Positions 1-8,794 of a stretch of 64,000 nt of DNA are shown in pieces. The position numbers and the translations under genes are program-made. Under the pieces are notes generated by a model that was not told where the DNA came from, did not search any database, and worked only from the letters and a program-made list of their open reading frames with translations. The stretch comes from Planctomycetota bacterium (GTDB lineage Bacteria; Planctomycetota; Phycisphaerae; UBA1845): NCBI GenBank assembly GCA_024276605.1, contig JAJRWX010000023.1:17538-81537 (forward strand), in the 5' to 3' direction. Within the stretch, counting starts at the first letter, position 1. The number at the start of each line of letters is the position of its first letter.

Positions 1-173
1 AATACCTCGCAATTTGATCCAAGCGTCGTATATCCTTCTACCGTGGCATGATGATGAATATGACAATCATCACCGATCACCACGTGTGGGCCTAGGTACG
101 CCATGGGACCAACGACTACGTTACGTCCAAGCGTAGCGCCTGGATCAATCACAGCTTGAGAATGAATACTCAC
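1..173 (-). CDS. lpxA: LpxA, UDP-GlcNAc acyltransferase (3' end cut by window)
   Basis: This is the N-terminal 57 residues of a left-handed beta-helix acyltransferase; the rest lies beyond position 1. My translation starts VSIHSQAVIDPGATLGRNVV and continues through hexapeptide-type repeats (GPMAYLGPHVVIGDDCHIHH). LpxA transfers a 3-hydroxyacyl group from ACP to UDP-GlcNAc in the first step of lipid A synthesis. The start is GTG at 173 with GGAG about ten bases upstream. The gene begins about 22 bases after the lpxC/fabZ stop, so the two are probably co-transcribed. Another hexapeptide acyltransferase is possible from so short a piece, but the Ile-His start, the GPMAYLGPHVVIGDD pattern and the lpxC neighbour fit LpxA. 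It is too short at the edge for the ORF track. Confidence 0.82.
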   Translation of the reverse strand, partial: MSIHSQAVIDPGATLGRNVVVGPMAYLGPHVVIGDDCHIHHHATVEGYTTLGSNCEV

Positions 174-195
174 AAGTCACGTATCTCCGTCCATT

Positions 196-1515
196 TTATC
201 GCTTTTCCGAATCGGTCAGCATAAATTTAATTTCCGCCTCAGCAGCGACTTCTCCATCTACACTCGCATAACCCTTCACATGGCCCGACGTAGGCCGCAC
301 ACGCAACGCTTCAACTTCCAACATCAACTGATCGCCGGGACGAACCATACGACGAAATTTGACTTTATCCAATCCCAGCAGCACAGCGACCTTACCCTTG
401 TGTTCCAGTGCCTGACTCAGCAGGATACCACTCATCTGCGCTAAAGCCTCTATGATAAGCACACCCGGCATGATCGGGTCGCCGGGATAATGCCCCTGAA
501 AAAAAGGTTCATTCGCCGTTACATTCTTAAGCCCAATGACCTTGGTCAATCCCTGGATGTCAACAATACGATCCACCATCAAAAATGGATATCGATGCGG
601 AAGGATGCGGTGAATCTGATGGATATCGATTACCGGATGACGGCTATCACGACCACTTGACTCGGTCTTATCATACTGTGTTCTAAGCGCCCGAACGAGC
701 TGATGATTAAGGGCATGTCCACTCTTACGAGCCAGCACGCGCCCCACAATAGGCCGACCAAGCAACGCCAAGTCGCCGACAAGATCGAGAATCTTGTGCC
801 TCACGCATTCGTTTGTATACCGGAGCGGATTGTCAATGGGGCCATCTTCGCCATACACCAATATATCCTGGTAAGTAAGATGGACACCAAGCCCGGCGGC
901 ATGCATTTGCTCCGCTTCAGACTTGAGGACGAAAGTACGCGCCGGTGCAATATCCTTCGTGAAACGATCCGGTGTGATGGAGACGCGATAACTTTGCACA
1001 CCGATCGGATTGTCCTCTCCATAATCAAGCTCGTAGGCAATATGCAATACTTCCGCATCACCATCCAGCAGCGGTAGCGCAACCAACTCGGTATCTCCCT
1101 GAACCACGCGAACGGGTTCGCCAATTACGCATGGATCGCGATAGGCATCCTGTTGTTGAATGCCGGCCTCTTTGATGGTCTCAACGAATGGCATACCGCT
1201 ACCATCCACGCCGGGCAATTCATCGGCATCAAGTTCAATTTGTACGTTGTCAATACCAAGCCCGGACAACGCGCCTAGGACATGCTCAACGGTTTCAACC
1301 GCGACGGACCCGTTTTGAATCGCCGTGCGACGAGCGCGCTTGGTGACATTTTCCACCCGCGCCGCGACACGGGCCGGAGGCGACTGATCGGTACGAACGA
1401 ACCATATACCGGTGTGGGGTTCACCTGGGCGCAAACGCACCGAAACCGGCTCACCCGTAAACAAACCGCGCCCGGATAGCTGAACGTCATGATCAATCGT
1501 AAGTTGATGTTGCAA
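196..1515 (-). CDS. lpxC/fabZ: LpxC/FabZ fusion: UDP-3-O-acyl-GlcNAc deacetylase and 3-hydroxyacyl-ACP dehydratase
   Basis: This is one 439-residue protein with two enzymes of envelope lipid synthesis. Residues 1 to about 285 are LpxC, the zinc deacetylase committed to lipid A. The zinc ligands are visible: H78 in VEHVLGALSG, and H240 and D244 in HKILDLVGD. The general base is H267 in SGHALNHQ. Residues 295-439 are FabZ, with HRILPHRYPFLMVDRI and the active site GHYPGDPIMPGVLIIEALAQ (H342, E356). Both active sites look intact. Fusions of this kind are known in Bacteroidetes and some other phyla. The start codon is TTG (the track shows M), with GAGGGA about eight bases upstream. It lies between ompH and lpxA, both on the same strand. 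Confidence 0.95.
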   Translation of the reverse strand: MQHQLTIDHDVQLSGRGLFTGEPVSVRLRPGEPHTGIWFVRTDQSPPARVAARVENVTKRARRTAIQNGSVAVETVEHVLGALSGLGIDNVQIELDADELPGVDGSGMPFVETIKEAGIQQQDAYRDPCVIGEPVRVVQGDTELVALPLLDGDAEVLHIAYELDYGEDNPIGVQSYRVSITPDRFTKDIAPARTFVLKSEAEQMHAAGLGVHLTYQDILVYGEDGPIDNPLRYTNECVRHKILDLVGDLALLGRPIVGRVLARKSGHALNHQLVRALRTQYDKTESSGRDSRHPVIDIHQIHRILPHRYPFLMVDRIVDIQGLTKVIGLKNVTANEPFFQGHYPGDPIMPGVLIIEALAQMSGILLSQALEHKGKVAVLLGLDKVKFRRMVRPGDQLMLEVEALRVRPTSGHVKGYASVDGEVAAEAEIKFMLTDSEKR

Positions 1516-1702
1516 TAGTGATCCCTCATCGAGCGATTAACCTTGCCTCCGCCTATGGAAGTAGCAGGCCTTCGCACTCGATGAGTGTATTATGAGCGAA
1601 TCATTCGCTATTTTCAACGTAAGCCCATAATCGGGAAAATGCGCCACCTGAGGTGACTGGTGCACGGCTGGTCACAACCCAACAGACTGCCACCTCAACG
1701 AC

Positions 1703-2290
1703 CTACTTCCCCCCCTTATTCGCTGCGTCATACGCTTGATTCAGATGGGCCACGACGTCGTCTGTAATGTCGACGTTAGGGTGCCAATAAATTACCTTCT
1801 GCAGGACGATTTGCTGCCTGACCTGCGACGTATTCTCCGGAGGCGCATCCGGAAGTTGATCCGCAGCCAGGACAATATCAATACCGCGTTGTTTGGCAAT
1901 ATCGATCACGGCAGCTTGAATATCATCGAAAATAAGCTTTAACGAACCGGCCAGCTCTCGTTCGATGCGTCGTCCTTGGGACTCAACAAAATACTGAAGC
2001 TCAGCCTCATACATTGCCAACTCTTTTTCACGTGCGTAAAATTCGTCAGTTCCGGGTTTGAGTTCCTCTTGAAGTGATCGACCGGCCCGCGTGATTTTAT
2101 CACGTAGCGCATCACGATTCTTATTGAGGTCCGTGCGTACCAACTCAAACCGCGCCTCCAGGTCCGTGCGACGATGATATCGCTCCGACACCTCAGGAAT
2201 ATTTACAACAGCCACCGAAGTCGCACCGAACGACATGGAAGATAAAACCAGCAATAGCCATACACTAATGATAGACTTACGAATTTTCAT
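1703..2290 (-). CDS. OmpH/Skp-family periplasmic chaperone
   Basis: This is a Skp-like periplasmic chaperone that would hold unfolded outer-membrane proteins on the way to BamA. The ORF track starts at 2329, but the ATG at 2290 (MKIRKSIISVWLLLVLSSMS) gives a clean signal peptide, so I chose it; the product is then 195 residues. After cleavage the protein opens with VAVVNIPEV, close to the usual start of OmpH proteins. A long charged helical segment follows (about residues 40-120, rich in E, R and L), matching the coiled-coil arms of Skp. It sits just downstream of bamA on the same strand, the usual neighbour. The sequence upstream of the start has only a weak ribosome site (AAGTGAGA). Family assignment is good. 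Confidence 0.85.
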   Translation of the reverse strand: MKIRKSIISVWLLLVLSSMSFGATSVAVVNIPEVSERYHRRTDLEARFELVRTDLNKNRDALRDKITRAGRSLQEELKPGTDEFYAREKELAMYEAELQYFVESQGRRIERELAGSLKLIFDDIQAAVIDIAKQRGIDIVLAADQLPDAPPENTSQVRQQIVLQKVIYWHPNVDITDDVVAHLNQAYDAANKGGK

Positions 2291-2418
2291 GATTGTCTCA
2301 CTTGATAATAAAAGTTGTTTATGTTTCAAAGCTTCTGAAATAGATCGGGATTAGCACCCTCATTGTCGTTTTTCACCGCGTATCCCATGCCTCCCAATCA
2401 ACGATCAACGATTAAGGA

Positions 2419-4728
2419 CTAGAACAATCCGCCTACCACAAAACTAAAAACTTGTTCTTTGTCATCCGTGTCGCTCAAAACGGGGGCTGCGATATTAAAT
2501 TCGAGTGGTATGGGACCAAAAATATTGAGCGTCAACCGAACGCCGAAACCAATGGATACACGATAAACCTCGGAATCGACCGTACCGCTATCTACAAAAA
2601 CATGCCCCCGTACATTGTCGCCGTATAACGGGTAACTATACTCCGCCCCCAATAATACAAGGAAATCGCCGCCGATATTGTTGTCGTCAATACCCTCACG
2701 CTGACCAACCCCACGGAATTCAAACCCACGAATAGAACCGGTACCACCTGCGTAATACCGCTCGAACACGGGAGCGTCTCCAAGAACCACACCGCCCTCC
2801 GACCGCAACTGCAAAACGTGCTTGCGATCGCGCGCGTCAGTGCGAAGCGTTTGATACCAGCGATAACTGGCATTAAGCTTCACAAAAGTATGTTCCCCGC
2901 CGAGTACGCCAAACTGCTCATAAGAAATACGCAAGCGATCTCCACTACTGGGGCGGTATCGGTTATCAGTCCGATCGCGTACCATCGAGCTTTTCAGGCT
3001 TGTGATTAAGTTAGACCCTTCATCCTCGCGAATCTGCCGCGCAGTAAACACCCTGAGATTATCCACTCGAACATCTTCCACGCGCAACGCCAATTCACTC
3101 GACCAGCCGCGCCATCGACCTCGTTCAAAACGCTTGCCGAAACTGACCGTGGTGCCAACACGTCCTTCGTTATAACCATCGCGACCACGACTGAACAGGT
3201 AGGCGCTATAATCAAATCGGATCGGCTTATCAAGAAAATAAGGCTCCGTGAAGTCTAGACGAAAACGGCTGACAGCGGTTCCGGGTTGAAGTTCAAGACG
3301 CATGCGCTGACCAGCGCCGAAGAAAGATCGAAATTTATAAAGTTCTTCCCAACTTGTGGGAGGATCGTAAAGATCAAAGTTACGTAAATCCAGCGTGACC
3401 GTCCCAACCAGTCCGCTATTACTAGTCACCCCCACGCCAAAAATAAAGTCGCCCAGACGCTCCGTCTCTTGAATATCCATCACCACATCGCGCACACCAG
3501 GCTGATCGCCCACAGGGTATACACGGGCGGAACTGAAAATGCGCGTCTGCATCAACTGTTTTTCCGCATGACGGGCAGCTGTCAGATCGAGTAGATCATC
3601 AGGCGGGTATAAATCCAATGCGCGACGAATGACTTTATCCTTGGTTCGCGTATTGCCGCGTACCGCGATTCTTCCTACACGAAACTGCTCACCCTCTTCG
3701 ATGTGAAACGTCAAGCGCACCAGCCCGGGATCGTCGGAAAAAACGCGCATCACGCGTACTGTGGCATGGATATGCCCGATCGCGCCATACTTGTCTCGAA
3801 TCAATCGTGCATCACTTTCTATCTTCGGTCGCTTCACCGTGTCGGATACACGCGAAGCAATCGCCGCTAGCAACTCATCCTGAGAAAACACCGTCAATCC
3901 CGTGAACTGAATCTGCTCGAACCTATACCTCGTGCCTTCATCTATCGTAAACACAAGACGCAGGTTCTGATCTTCACGCGTCTCGCTACGATACTTAACT
4001 TGGGCATCCAAAAATCCCTGATCTCGAAAAAAGCGCCGCAAGCTGGACACATCACTCTCAACCCGCGACGGATCAAACGCCCCAGCACGAATCACCCACA
4101 AAGCTTTTTTCGTTTCGATCTTCTTCTTTAATTCCCAGGCTTCAAAGGCCGTATTACCCTCGAACACTATCTCACGTATCACCACGCGAGCGCCTTCTTG
4201 AATGACATAAACCACCTCACCGCTGGCTTCGATGTGCTCCCGATCAAGCGTCACCGTGACATCGCCATACCCCATATCTCGATACTTCGAGATGATGGCA
4301 TCTTGACCATCACGAACCGCAAACCAATCCAAGACGTCACCCACCTTGAACGCCAACTCGCCGCGCAATTGACCATCTGTCAGCTTGGTGTGCCCCATGA
4401 ATCGAATCTCAGTCACGAGGTGTTTTTCGACGACTTCGAATATCACGCGTAAGCCGCCAGTCGTCTGACGTTGAAGTTGGCGCGTCACGGAAAAAAATCG
4501 ACCGGATTGCTCCAGCCTATTGACCGCACCTGCCAGCACAGCCTCCGTAGCCACATCGCCGATTTCTAATCCCGCCAGTTGGATGGCCATGGAATGGGAC
4601 GTTTGAGATAAGCCGCGAAACTCGATGCCGGCGATGACATCTGAGTCGTCAGGTTGATGCGCTAAGGCTGACGCCGAAAACACGAGGATCATACCGCACA
4701 GCGCCACAGTACCAACCCAGTCAGCCAT
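2419..4728 (-). CDS. bamA: BamA, outer-membrane protein assembly factor
   Basis: BamA folds and inserts beta-barrel proteins into the outer membrane. The ORF opens at 4803. I prefer the ATG at 4728 because MADWVGTVALCGMILVFSASALA is a normal signal peptide ending in an AxA cleavage site, giving 769 residues. Roughly residues 30-395 form a chain of POTRA domains with repeated patterns such as FEGNTAFEAWELKKKI, FTGLTVFSQDELLAAI and VRGNTRTKDKVIRRAL. The rest is a 16-strand barrel. The conserved loop-6 motif SIRGFEFRG is near residue 666, and the last residue is Phe, as expected for a barrel substrate. The next gene downstream is ompH. The start choice is the main uncertainty. Confidence 0.93.
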   Translation of the reverse strand: MADWVGTVALCGMILVFSASALAHQPDDSDVIAGIEFRGLSQTSHSMAIQLAGLEIGDVATEAVLAGAVNRLEQSGRFFSVTRQLQRQTTGGLRVIFEVVEKHLVTEIRFMGHTKLTDGQLRGELAFKVGDVLDWFAVRDGQDAIISKYRDMGYGDVTVTLDREHIEASGEVVYVIQEGARVVIREIVFEGNTAFEAWELKKKIETKKALWVIRAGAFDPSRVESDVSSLRRFFRDQGFLDAQVKYRSETREDQNLRLVFTIDEGTRYRFEQIQFTGLTVFSQDELLAAIASRVSDTVKRPKIESDARLIRDKYGAIGHIHATVRVMRVFSDDPGLVRLTFHIEEGEQFRVGRIAVRGNTRTKDKVIRRALDLYPPDDLLDLTAARHAEKQLMQTRIFSSARVYPVGDQPGVRDVVMDIQETERLGDFIFGVGVTSNSGLVGTVTLDLRNFDLYDPPTSWEELYKFRSFFGAGQRMRLELQPGTAVSRFRLDFTEPYFLDKPIRFDYSAYLFSRGRDGYNEGRVGTTVSFGKRFERGRWRGWSSELALRVEDVRVDNLRVFTARQIREDEGSNLITSLKSSMVRDRTDNRYRPSSGDRLRISYEQFGVLGGEHTFVKLNASYRWYQTLRTDARDRKHVLQLRSEGGVVLGDAPVFERYYAGGTGSIRGFEFRGVGQREGIDDNNIGGDFLVLLGAEYSYPLYGDNVRGHVFVDSGTVDSEVYRVSIGFGVRLTLNIFGPIPLEFNIAAPVLSDTDDKEQVFSFVVGGLF

Positions 4729-4803
4729 AACGAGAATCACCTTCTGGCATACCGTCAACATGACGGGCAAACCGGTCAAAATGTTTCTGGGGACTGTATG
4801 CAA

Positions 4804-5096
4804 CGTTCGTCAACACCGTGAGCCATGACTGCGCCAAAGACCGGCGAATCTTAACGTCAGATCAAGATAAGAGCAAAGTAAACCATCCAACGGTAAGCCA
4901 AGTCCATGACAATTCCGGCTGGATGGGTACGCCGATCCGTGGTCAGTACCGCATGGCGCCAGCCTGCGGACCGGATGAGTCAACATGGCTAACTGCGCCC
5001 ATATGCCAGTACGTCACCAAGCTTACGCCAGGTGCTCTGATAATACTCGTCGCCGATTCTGTCACACTCACCCCGCTTAACAAACAGGCAGCACGC
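4804..5096. other. intergenic region with repeat pieces between dnaB and bamA
   Basis: No gene is supported here. The plus-strand ORF 4818-5177 runs through it but matches nothing and overlaps the dnaB end. The stretch holds the 36-bp core repeat at 5005-5040 and, at about 5048-5075, a GCCGATTCTGTCAC...CACCCCGCTT segment that recurs at 44391-44424. It must also contain whatever promotes bamA, if bamA is not transcribed from dnaB. Confidence 0.6.
5005..5040 (-). repeat. 36-bp core repeat, copy 1
   Basis: Read on the minus strand this is TCAGAGCACCTGGCG..., and it matches 30274-30309 on the plus strand at 33 of 36 positions. All three differences are transitions. It lies upstream of bamA in the same orientation relative to the gene as the other copy is to the DUF1858/symporter pair. 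The flanking sequence is only weakly alike. Confidence 0.8.
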
Positions 5097-6512
5097 TTAA
5101 AAAGGTACGCTGCCCTGATCGATCTGTCCGGCGGAAAACGGGACTTCTTGCATGGAGTAGTTGGCGAATCGGGTTAGCTTCTTGTTAAATTGCAATTGCA
5201 CCATACCGGTGGGTCCATTTCGCTGCTTAGCGACGATCAACTCAGCCAAACCCTGCACGGACTCATCCTCCGGCTTGTAATACTCCTCCCGATGGATCAG
5301 CAAAACCACGTCAGCGTCCTGCTCAATCGCCCCGGACTCTCGCAAATCACTCATGATCGGTCGTTTGTCCTGACGACCTTCCGACATGCGATTTAGCTGA
5401 GCCAGCGCTATGATCGGAATGTTGAGTTCTCGGCCAAGACTCTTCAGCGATCGGCTAATCGTTGAAATCTCCTCCTGACGGTTATTGCTGCCGGGGTTGT
5501 GCATAAGCTGCAAATAATCAACAAAAACCGCCTCGATTTCATACTTATTCCGCATACGCCGCGCCGAAGCCCGCAGCTCCATCGCGGTCAAACCCGGCGT
5601 ATCATCCACATATAAAGGTGCTTCGCGAAAATCTTCACGCGCATTAACCACGCGAAACATCTCATCTTCATTAAGCATACGGCGACGCAGTCGCTGCGCA
5701 TCAATACCGGCATGGGCGCACATCAACCGCTGGGCAATCTGATCACAACTCATTTCCATCGAAAAGAACGCCACACGGCGATGCTCAACCATGGCTAGAT
5801 GCTGCGCCATGGTCAACCCCAGCGCCGTCTTGCCCATCGATGGTCGAGCCGCAATGATAATCAAATCACCTGCTTGAAAACCAGTGGTTAATTCATCAAG
5901 CCTGTTAAACCCGGTAGGTAACCCCGTACATTGAGATTGCGATCCTTCTTCCAGTTGCTTAGCCAGCTTCGAGACTGCATCACGGATGGCGACGGTTCGA
6001 CCGCTAACACGCCTTTCGGTCACTTCAAAGATGCGTTGTTCGGATCGATCAAGAATCTCACGCGCTTCTTCCATCCCCGCATAAGCTTGGTCAGCGATTT
6101 CAGAAGCGCATCGAATCAACGAACGAAGCATGCCTTTGTCGCGTACAATCCGCGCATAATGCTCAGCATTGGCCCAGTCACCGAAACTCTCAACCAGTCG
6201 GACCATATATTCCTGACCACCCACTAACTCAAGCATATCACGGCGACGAAGCTCATCCGTCACAATAATCAGATCGATCGCCTTGGTAGGATCGTCATAT
6301 AAATCAATGAGAACTTCAAAGAGTTGTTGATGCGCGGGCACATAAAACCACGCGCTATCAGATAGGGTCATGATTGGGATGACTTCACCAATCGCATCCC
6401 GGCTCATCATCATCGAACCAAGAAGCGCAGCTTCAGCATCGATGTCCTGGGGCGGAACGCGTTCCGCCGTCGGAGTAAACGCTGCCATGCTATGTGTCGG
6501 TGCGGTCACCAT
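5097..6512 (-). CDS. dnaB: DnaB, replicative DNA helicase
   Basis: This is the hexameric helicase that unwinds DNA ahead of the replisome. The N-terminal domain begins VPPQDIDAEAALLGSMMMS, typical of DnaB. The RecA-like C-terminal ATPase carries Walker A ARPSMGKT (about residue 223-230), Walker B-type AVFVDYLQLM, and the family pattern SDLRESGAIEQDADVVLLIHR. The ORF track starts at 6611. I chose ATG 6512 because GGAGG lies nine bases upstream, giving 471 residues, a normal length. This start overlaps the end of rplI by 23 bases. An ATG at 6488, one base after the rplI stop, is the alternative. There is no intein, although DnaB is a common site for them. Confidence 0.95.
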   Translation of the reverse strand: MVTAPTHSMAAFTPTAERVPPQDIDAEAALLGSMMMSRDAIGEVIPIMTLSDSAWFYVPAHQQLFEVLIDLYDDPTKAIDLIIVTDELRRRDMLELVGGQEYMVRLVESFGDWANAEHYARIVRDKGMLRSLIRCASEIADQAYAGMEEAREILDRSEQRIFEVTERRVSGRTVAIRDAVSKLAKQLEEGSQSQCTGLPTGFNRLDELTTGFQAGDLIIIAARPSMGKTALGLTMAQHLAMVEHRRVAFFSMEMSCDQIAQRLMCAHAGIDAQRLRRRMLNEDEMFRVVNAREDFREAPLYVDDTPGLTAMELRASARRMRNKYEIEAVFVDYLQLMHNPGSNNRQEEISTISRSLKSLGRELNIPIIALAQLNRMSEGRQDKRPIMSDLRESGAIEQDADVVLLIHREEYYKPEDESVQGLAELIVAKQRNGPTGMVQLQFNKKLTRFANYSMQEVPFSAGQIDQGSVPF

Positions 6513-7020
6513 GATCGCCGGCCTCCGTGCCGACCTCGGCTGATTCAGCCGATGATTCTTCGCCTTCTTCGTCCGTCTTATCGCGCACCACCCAGACCTT
6601 GATCTGGGCACGAAGATCTTGAGCTAATCGAATATCCACCGTGACATTGTCCAGGTGACGAATAGGATGATCCAGTACGATTTGCTCAGCTTTGACGAAA
6701 TACTGTTCCTCAGCTAGGGCGTCCGCGATATCGCGCGTACTCACCGAGCCGTACAAGACGCCATCTTCGTTCGCTTTAGCGTGAATCGTAACCTCAGCGT
6801 CCGTCAGGCGCTGGGCCAGTGCTTCCAATTCGGCACGTGCTTTGATGTGTTCTTCTTCTGCGATGCGCCGTGCCTCAGCCAAGCGGCGCATGTTTCCTTT
6901 GGTCGGCTCAGTGGCTAAACCATAGGGGATCAAATAATTACGCCCATAACCAGCGGCCACTTCCACGACATCACCGACAATACCCAGTTTGTCGATACTT
7001 TTGCACAGCAGCAATCTCAT
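6490..7020 (-). CDS. rplI: Ribosomal protein bL9
   Basis: This is the large-subunit protein bL9. The N-terminal signature MRLLLCKSIDKLGIVGDVVE followed by GYGRNYLIPYGLA is diagnostic. A long connecting helix (residues about 40-75) leads to the C-terminal domain. At 176 residues it is longer than the usual 148 or so, because of an acidic, Ser/Glu-rich tail (EEGEESSAESAEVGTEAGD) that is probably disordered. GAGGA lies upstream of the ATG. It is followed by dnaB, with overlapping ends, a pairing common in many bacteria. Confidence 0.95.
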   Translation of the reverse strand: MRLLLCKSIDKLGIVGDVVEVAAGYGRNYLIPYGLATEPTKGNMRRLAEARRIAEEEHIKARAELEALAQRLTDAEVTIHAKANEDGVLYGSVSTRDIADALAEEQYFVKAEQIVLDHPIRHLDNVTVDIRLAQDLRAQIKVWVVRDKTDEEGEESSAESAEVGTEAGDHGDRTDT

Positions 7021-7132
7021 AGCTCGATACCATCCTCTTTAACGTACGATGCCGTCAATCACGGCTTATTATTATATCATCATACCCCAGCACGTCTCGC
7101 CTCAAGGGCCTCGTTACCCGGAGACGAAAAAA

Positions 7133-7585
7133 TCAAAACGGGATATTTTCATCCGTCGGGGGCGGCGGACTATCATAGCTTCCCGTCTGAGAACCTACAG
7201 GTGCTGCACTGGGGGATTCACTGCGGTTTTCACCACCACCCCGCCTGCCATCACCGCCACCACCTAAGAACGTAAAGTTTTCCACAAACACTTGGTGTCT
7301 ACTACGTTTCTCACCTTCAGGCGTCTCCCATTGATTCAGTTGAAGACGTCCCTCAACAAGTACTTGGCGTCCCTTACTCATATACTGTTTGAACGTCTCA
7401 CCGCTACGTCCAAACAAAGTGCAATCAATGAAGCAAGTATCCTCTCGATCATTGCCTTCACGATCGCGCCATTTACGATTCGTAGCTATGCCAAACTTAC
7501 ACACCGCAGTATTTGATGCTGTGTAACTCAATTCGGGATCCTTCGTGAGGTTTCCCACTAGAACGATTCGATTATAGCCGCTCAT
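7133..7585 (-). CDS. ssb: Single-stranded DNA-binding protein
   Basis: SSB protects single-stranded DNA and recruits repair and replication partners. The OB-fold occupies residues 1-110 (MSGYNRIVLVGNLTKDPELS, then FGRSGETFKQYMSKGRQVLVEGRLQ). A Gly/Arg-rich linker follows (GGGGDGRRGGGENR), and the protein ends in DENIPF, the acidic tip that binds partner proteins. At 150 residues the length is usual. GAGGG lies just upstream of the ATG. The 112 bases between ssb and rplI are too short for rpsR, which often sits at this place. Confidence 0.96.
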   Translation of the reverse strand: MSGYNRIVLVGNLTKDPELSYTASNTAVCKFGIATNRKWRDREGNDREDTCFIDCTLFGRSGETFKQYMSKGRQVLVEGRLQLNQWETPEGEKRSRHQVFVENFTFLGGGGDGRRGGGENRSESPSAAPVGSQTGSYDSPPPPTDENIPF

Positions 7586-7644
7586 GACATACCCTCGACA
7601 TTGACAAAGGCTCTATCAACCCAACATTTTATATAAAAAACCAA

Positions 7645-8142
7645 CTAGGCCTCAGCCGAGCCGGCATTGGTCTTATCAGGCGCATCAGCCGTAGCGGTCG
7701 CAACTGGCGCAGCGGTCTTAACGGTAGAATCCTGACCCGAGCTCGCATCAGCCCCGGCGGCGCGTCCACCCGTTTGGGCATCACCTTCGAGATCGTCAAG
7801 ATCACCGCCGCGGCTCTCACCGTGCGTACTACCCCACTGCTCCATGCGTTCCTTCGATACGTCATCCGCCCGGAGGATCAACACACGAAGAATATCTTCA
7901 CTAAGCTTGGCATCGCGTTCAATCCCGCTAATAGCCTCCGGTTTAGACTTAAAATAAGTCAGCACGTACACGCCGCGCTTTCGACCGTCCACCCGATAGG
8001 CTAAACGCCGCTCATCCCATTTTTTACAAAATAGCAGTTCCGCCTCAGCCCGATCCATCAGGCGCCGGACCTCTCCTTCGCACTGTTCAAACGACGCGCC
8101 AAACGTCGGATCGAACAAATACATTGCTTCATATTGGTTCAA
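7645..8142 (-). CDS. rpsF: Ribosomal protein bS6
   Basis: This is the small-subunit protein bS6, which in most bacteria binds 16S rRNA together with bS18. Residues 1-95 hold the ferredoxin-like fold (LNQYEAMYLFDPTF, KKWDERRLAYRVDGRKRGVY). The 165-residue length exceeds the usual 100-130 because of a low-complexity tail rich in Ala, Thr, Gly and Asp, a common add-on in bS6. The start is TTG at 8142 with AGGAG about ten bases upstream; the track displays it as M. It is followed by ssb after about 60 bases. Confidence 0.94.
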   Translation of the reverse strand: MNQYEAMYLFDPTFGASFEQCEGEVRRLMDRAEAELLFCKKWDERRLAYRVDGRKRGVYVLTYFKSKPEAISGIERDAKLSEDILRVLILRADDVSKERMEQWGSTHGESRGGDLDDLEGDAQTGGRAAGADASSGQDSTVKTAAPVATATADAPDKTNAGSAEA

Positions 8143-8194
8143 CGCTCTTGATCTCCTGCATGCCGCCTACGCAACCAAAATCATAACCACGCCG

Positions 8195-8785
8195 TTACGG
8201 CTCGACGGGGTCACTGTTAAATCGATTCATGGTCGACTCAGGGCCGTGATGTATCCAATGCTCCACCGCATCCGCCGCACACTTGCGCGACGATACCATC
8301 TCCAATTCCTCCGCCTCGGTGAAACGACTGGTTACGTACACCGAAGGCACACCGACCGGCTTATCAATGCCGACACGTAAACGACAGAATTCGTTCGTGC
8401 CGATCCGATCGATCACATCCTGCAAACCATTATGACTCCCGGCTGATCCTTTTGATCGAAACCGTATGCGACCGAGTGGCAACGCCAAATCGTCCGCAAC
8501 AATCAACAAGTCCGCCAACTCAAGCTTATAAAATCGACCCGCGGCTGCGACTGCCTGACCGGACCGATTCATCCACGTAGTCGGTTTGAGCAACACCACA
8601 CGCTCACCGCTGCAATCAGCATCACCGAACCACGCATGAAATTTTTCCGTCAACATCGAAGCTTGCCAGCGCGAAGCTAACAAATCTACGACATCAAAAC
8701 CGACGTTGTGACGTGTGCCATCGTAACGCTTGCCGGGATTGCCCAAACCGACAACCAGCTTCACGACGCCAACCCCATCAAACAT
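8195..8785 (-). CDS. pth: Peptidyl-tRNA hydrolase
   Basis: Pth frees tRNA from prematurely released peptidyl-tRNAs. Motifs are complete: KLVVGLGNPGKRYDGTRHNVGF with the catalytic His in TRHNVGF, then KPTTWMNRSGQAV, and VADDLALPLGRIRFRSKGSAGSHNGL, all standard. At 196 residues the length is normal. The ATG at 8785 has no clear ribosome site; a GTG seven codons later (VKLVVGLGNPG) would give the more usual N-terminus. The gene follows rplY with a gap of nine bases, the classical ctc-pth pairing, so they are very likely co-transcribed. Confidence 0.95.
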   Translation of the reverse strand: MFDGVGVVKLVVGLGNPGKRYDGTRHNVGFDVVDLLASRWQASMLTEKFHAWFGDADCSGERVVLLKPTTWMNRSGQAVAAAGRFYKLELADLLIVADDLALPLGRIRFRSKGSAGSHNGLQDVIDRIGTNEFCRLRVGIDKPVGVPSVYVTSRFTEAEELEMVSSRKCAADAVEHWIHHGPESTMNRFNSDPVEP

Positions 8786-8794
8786 CGCATCAAT

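Noticed and set aside
4818-5177. 119-residue plus-strand ORF
   Set aside because: It translates repeat segments and overlaps the end of dnaB; no family resemblance.
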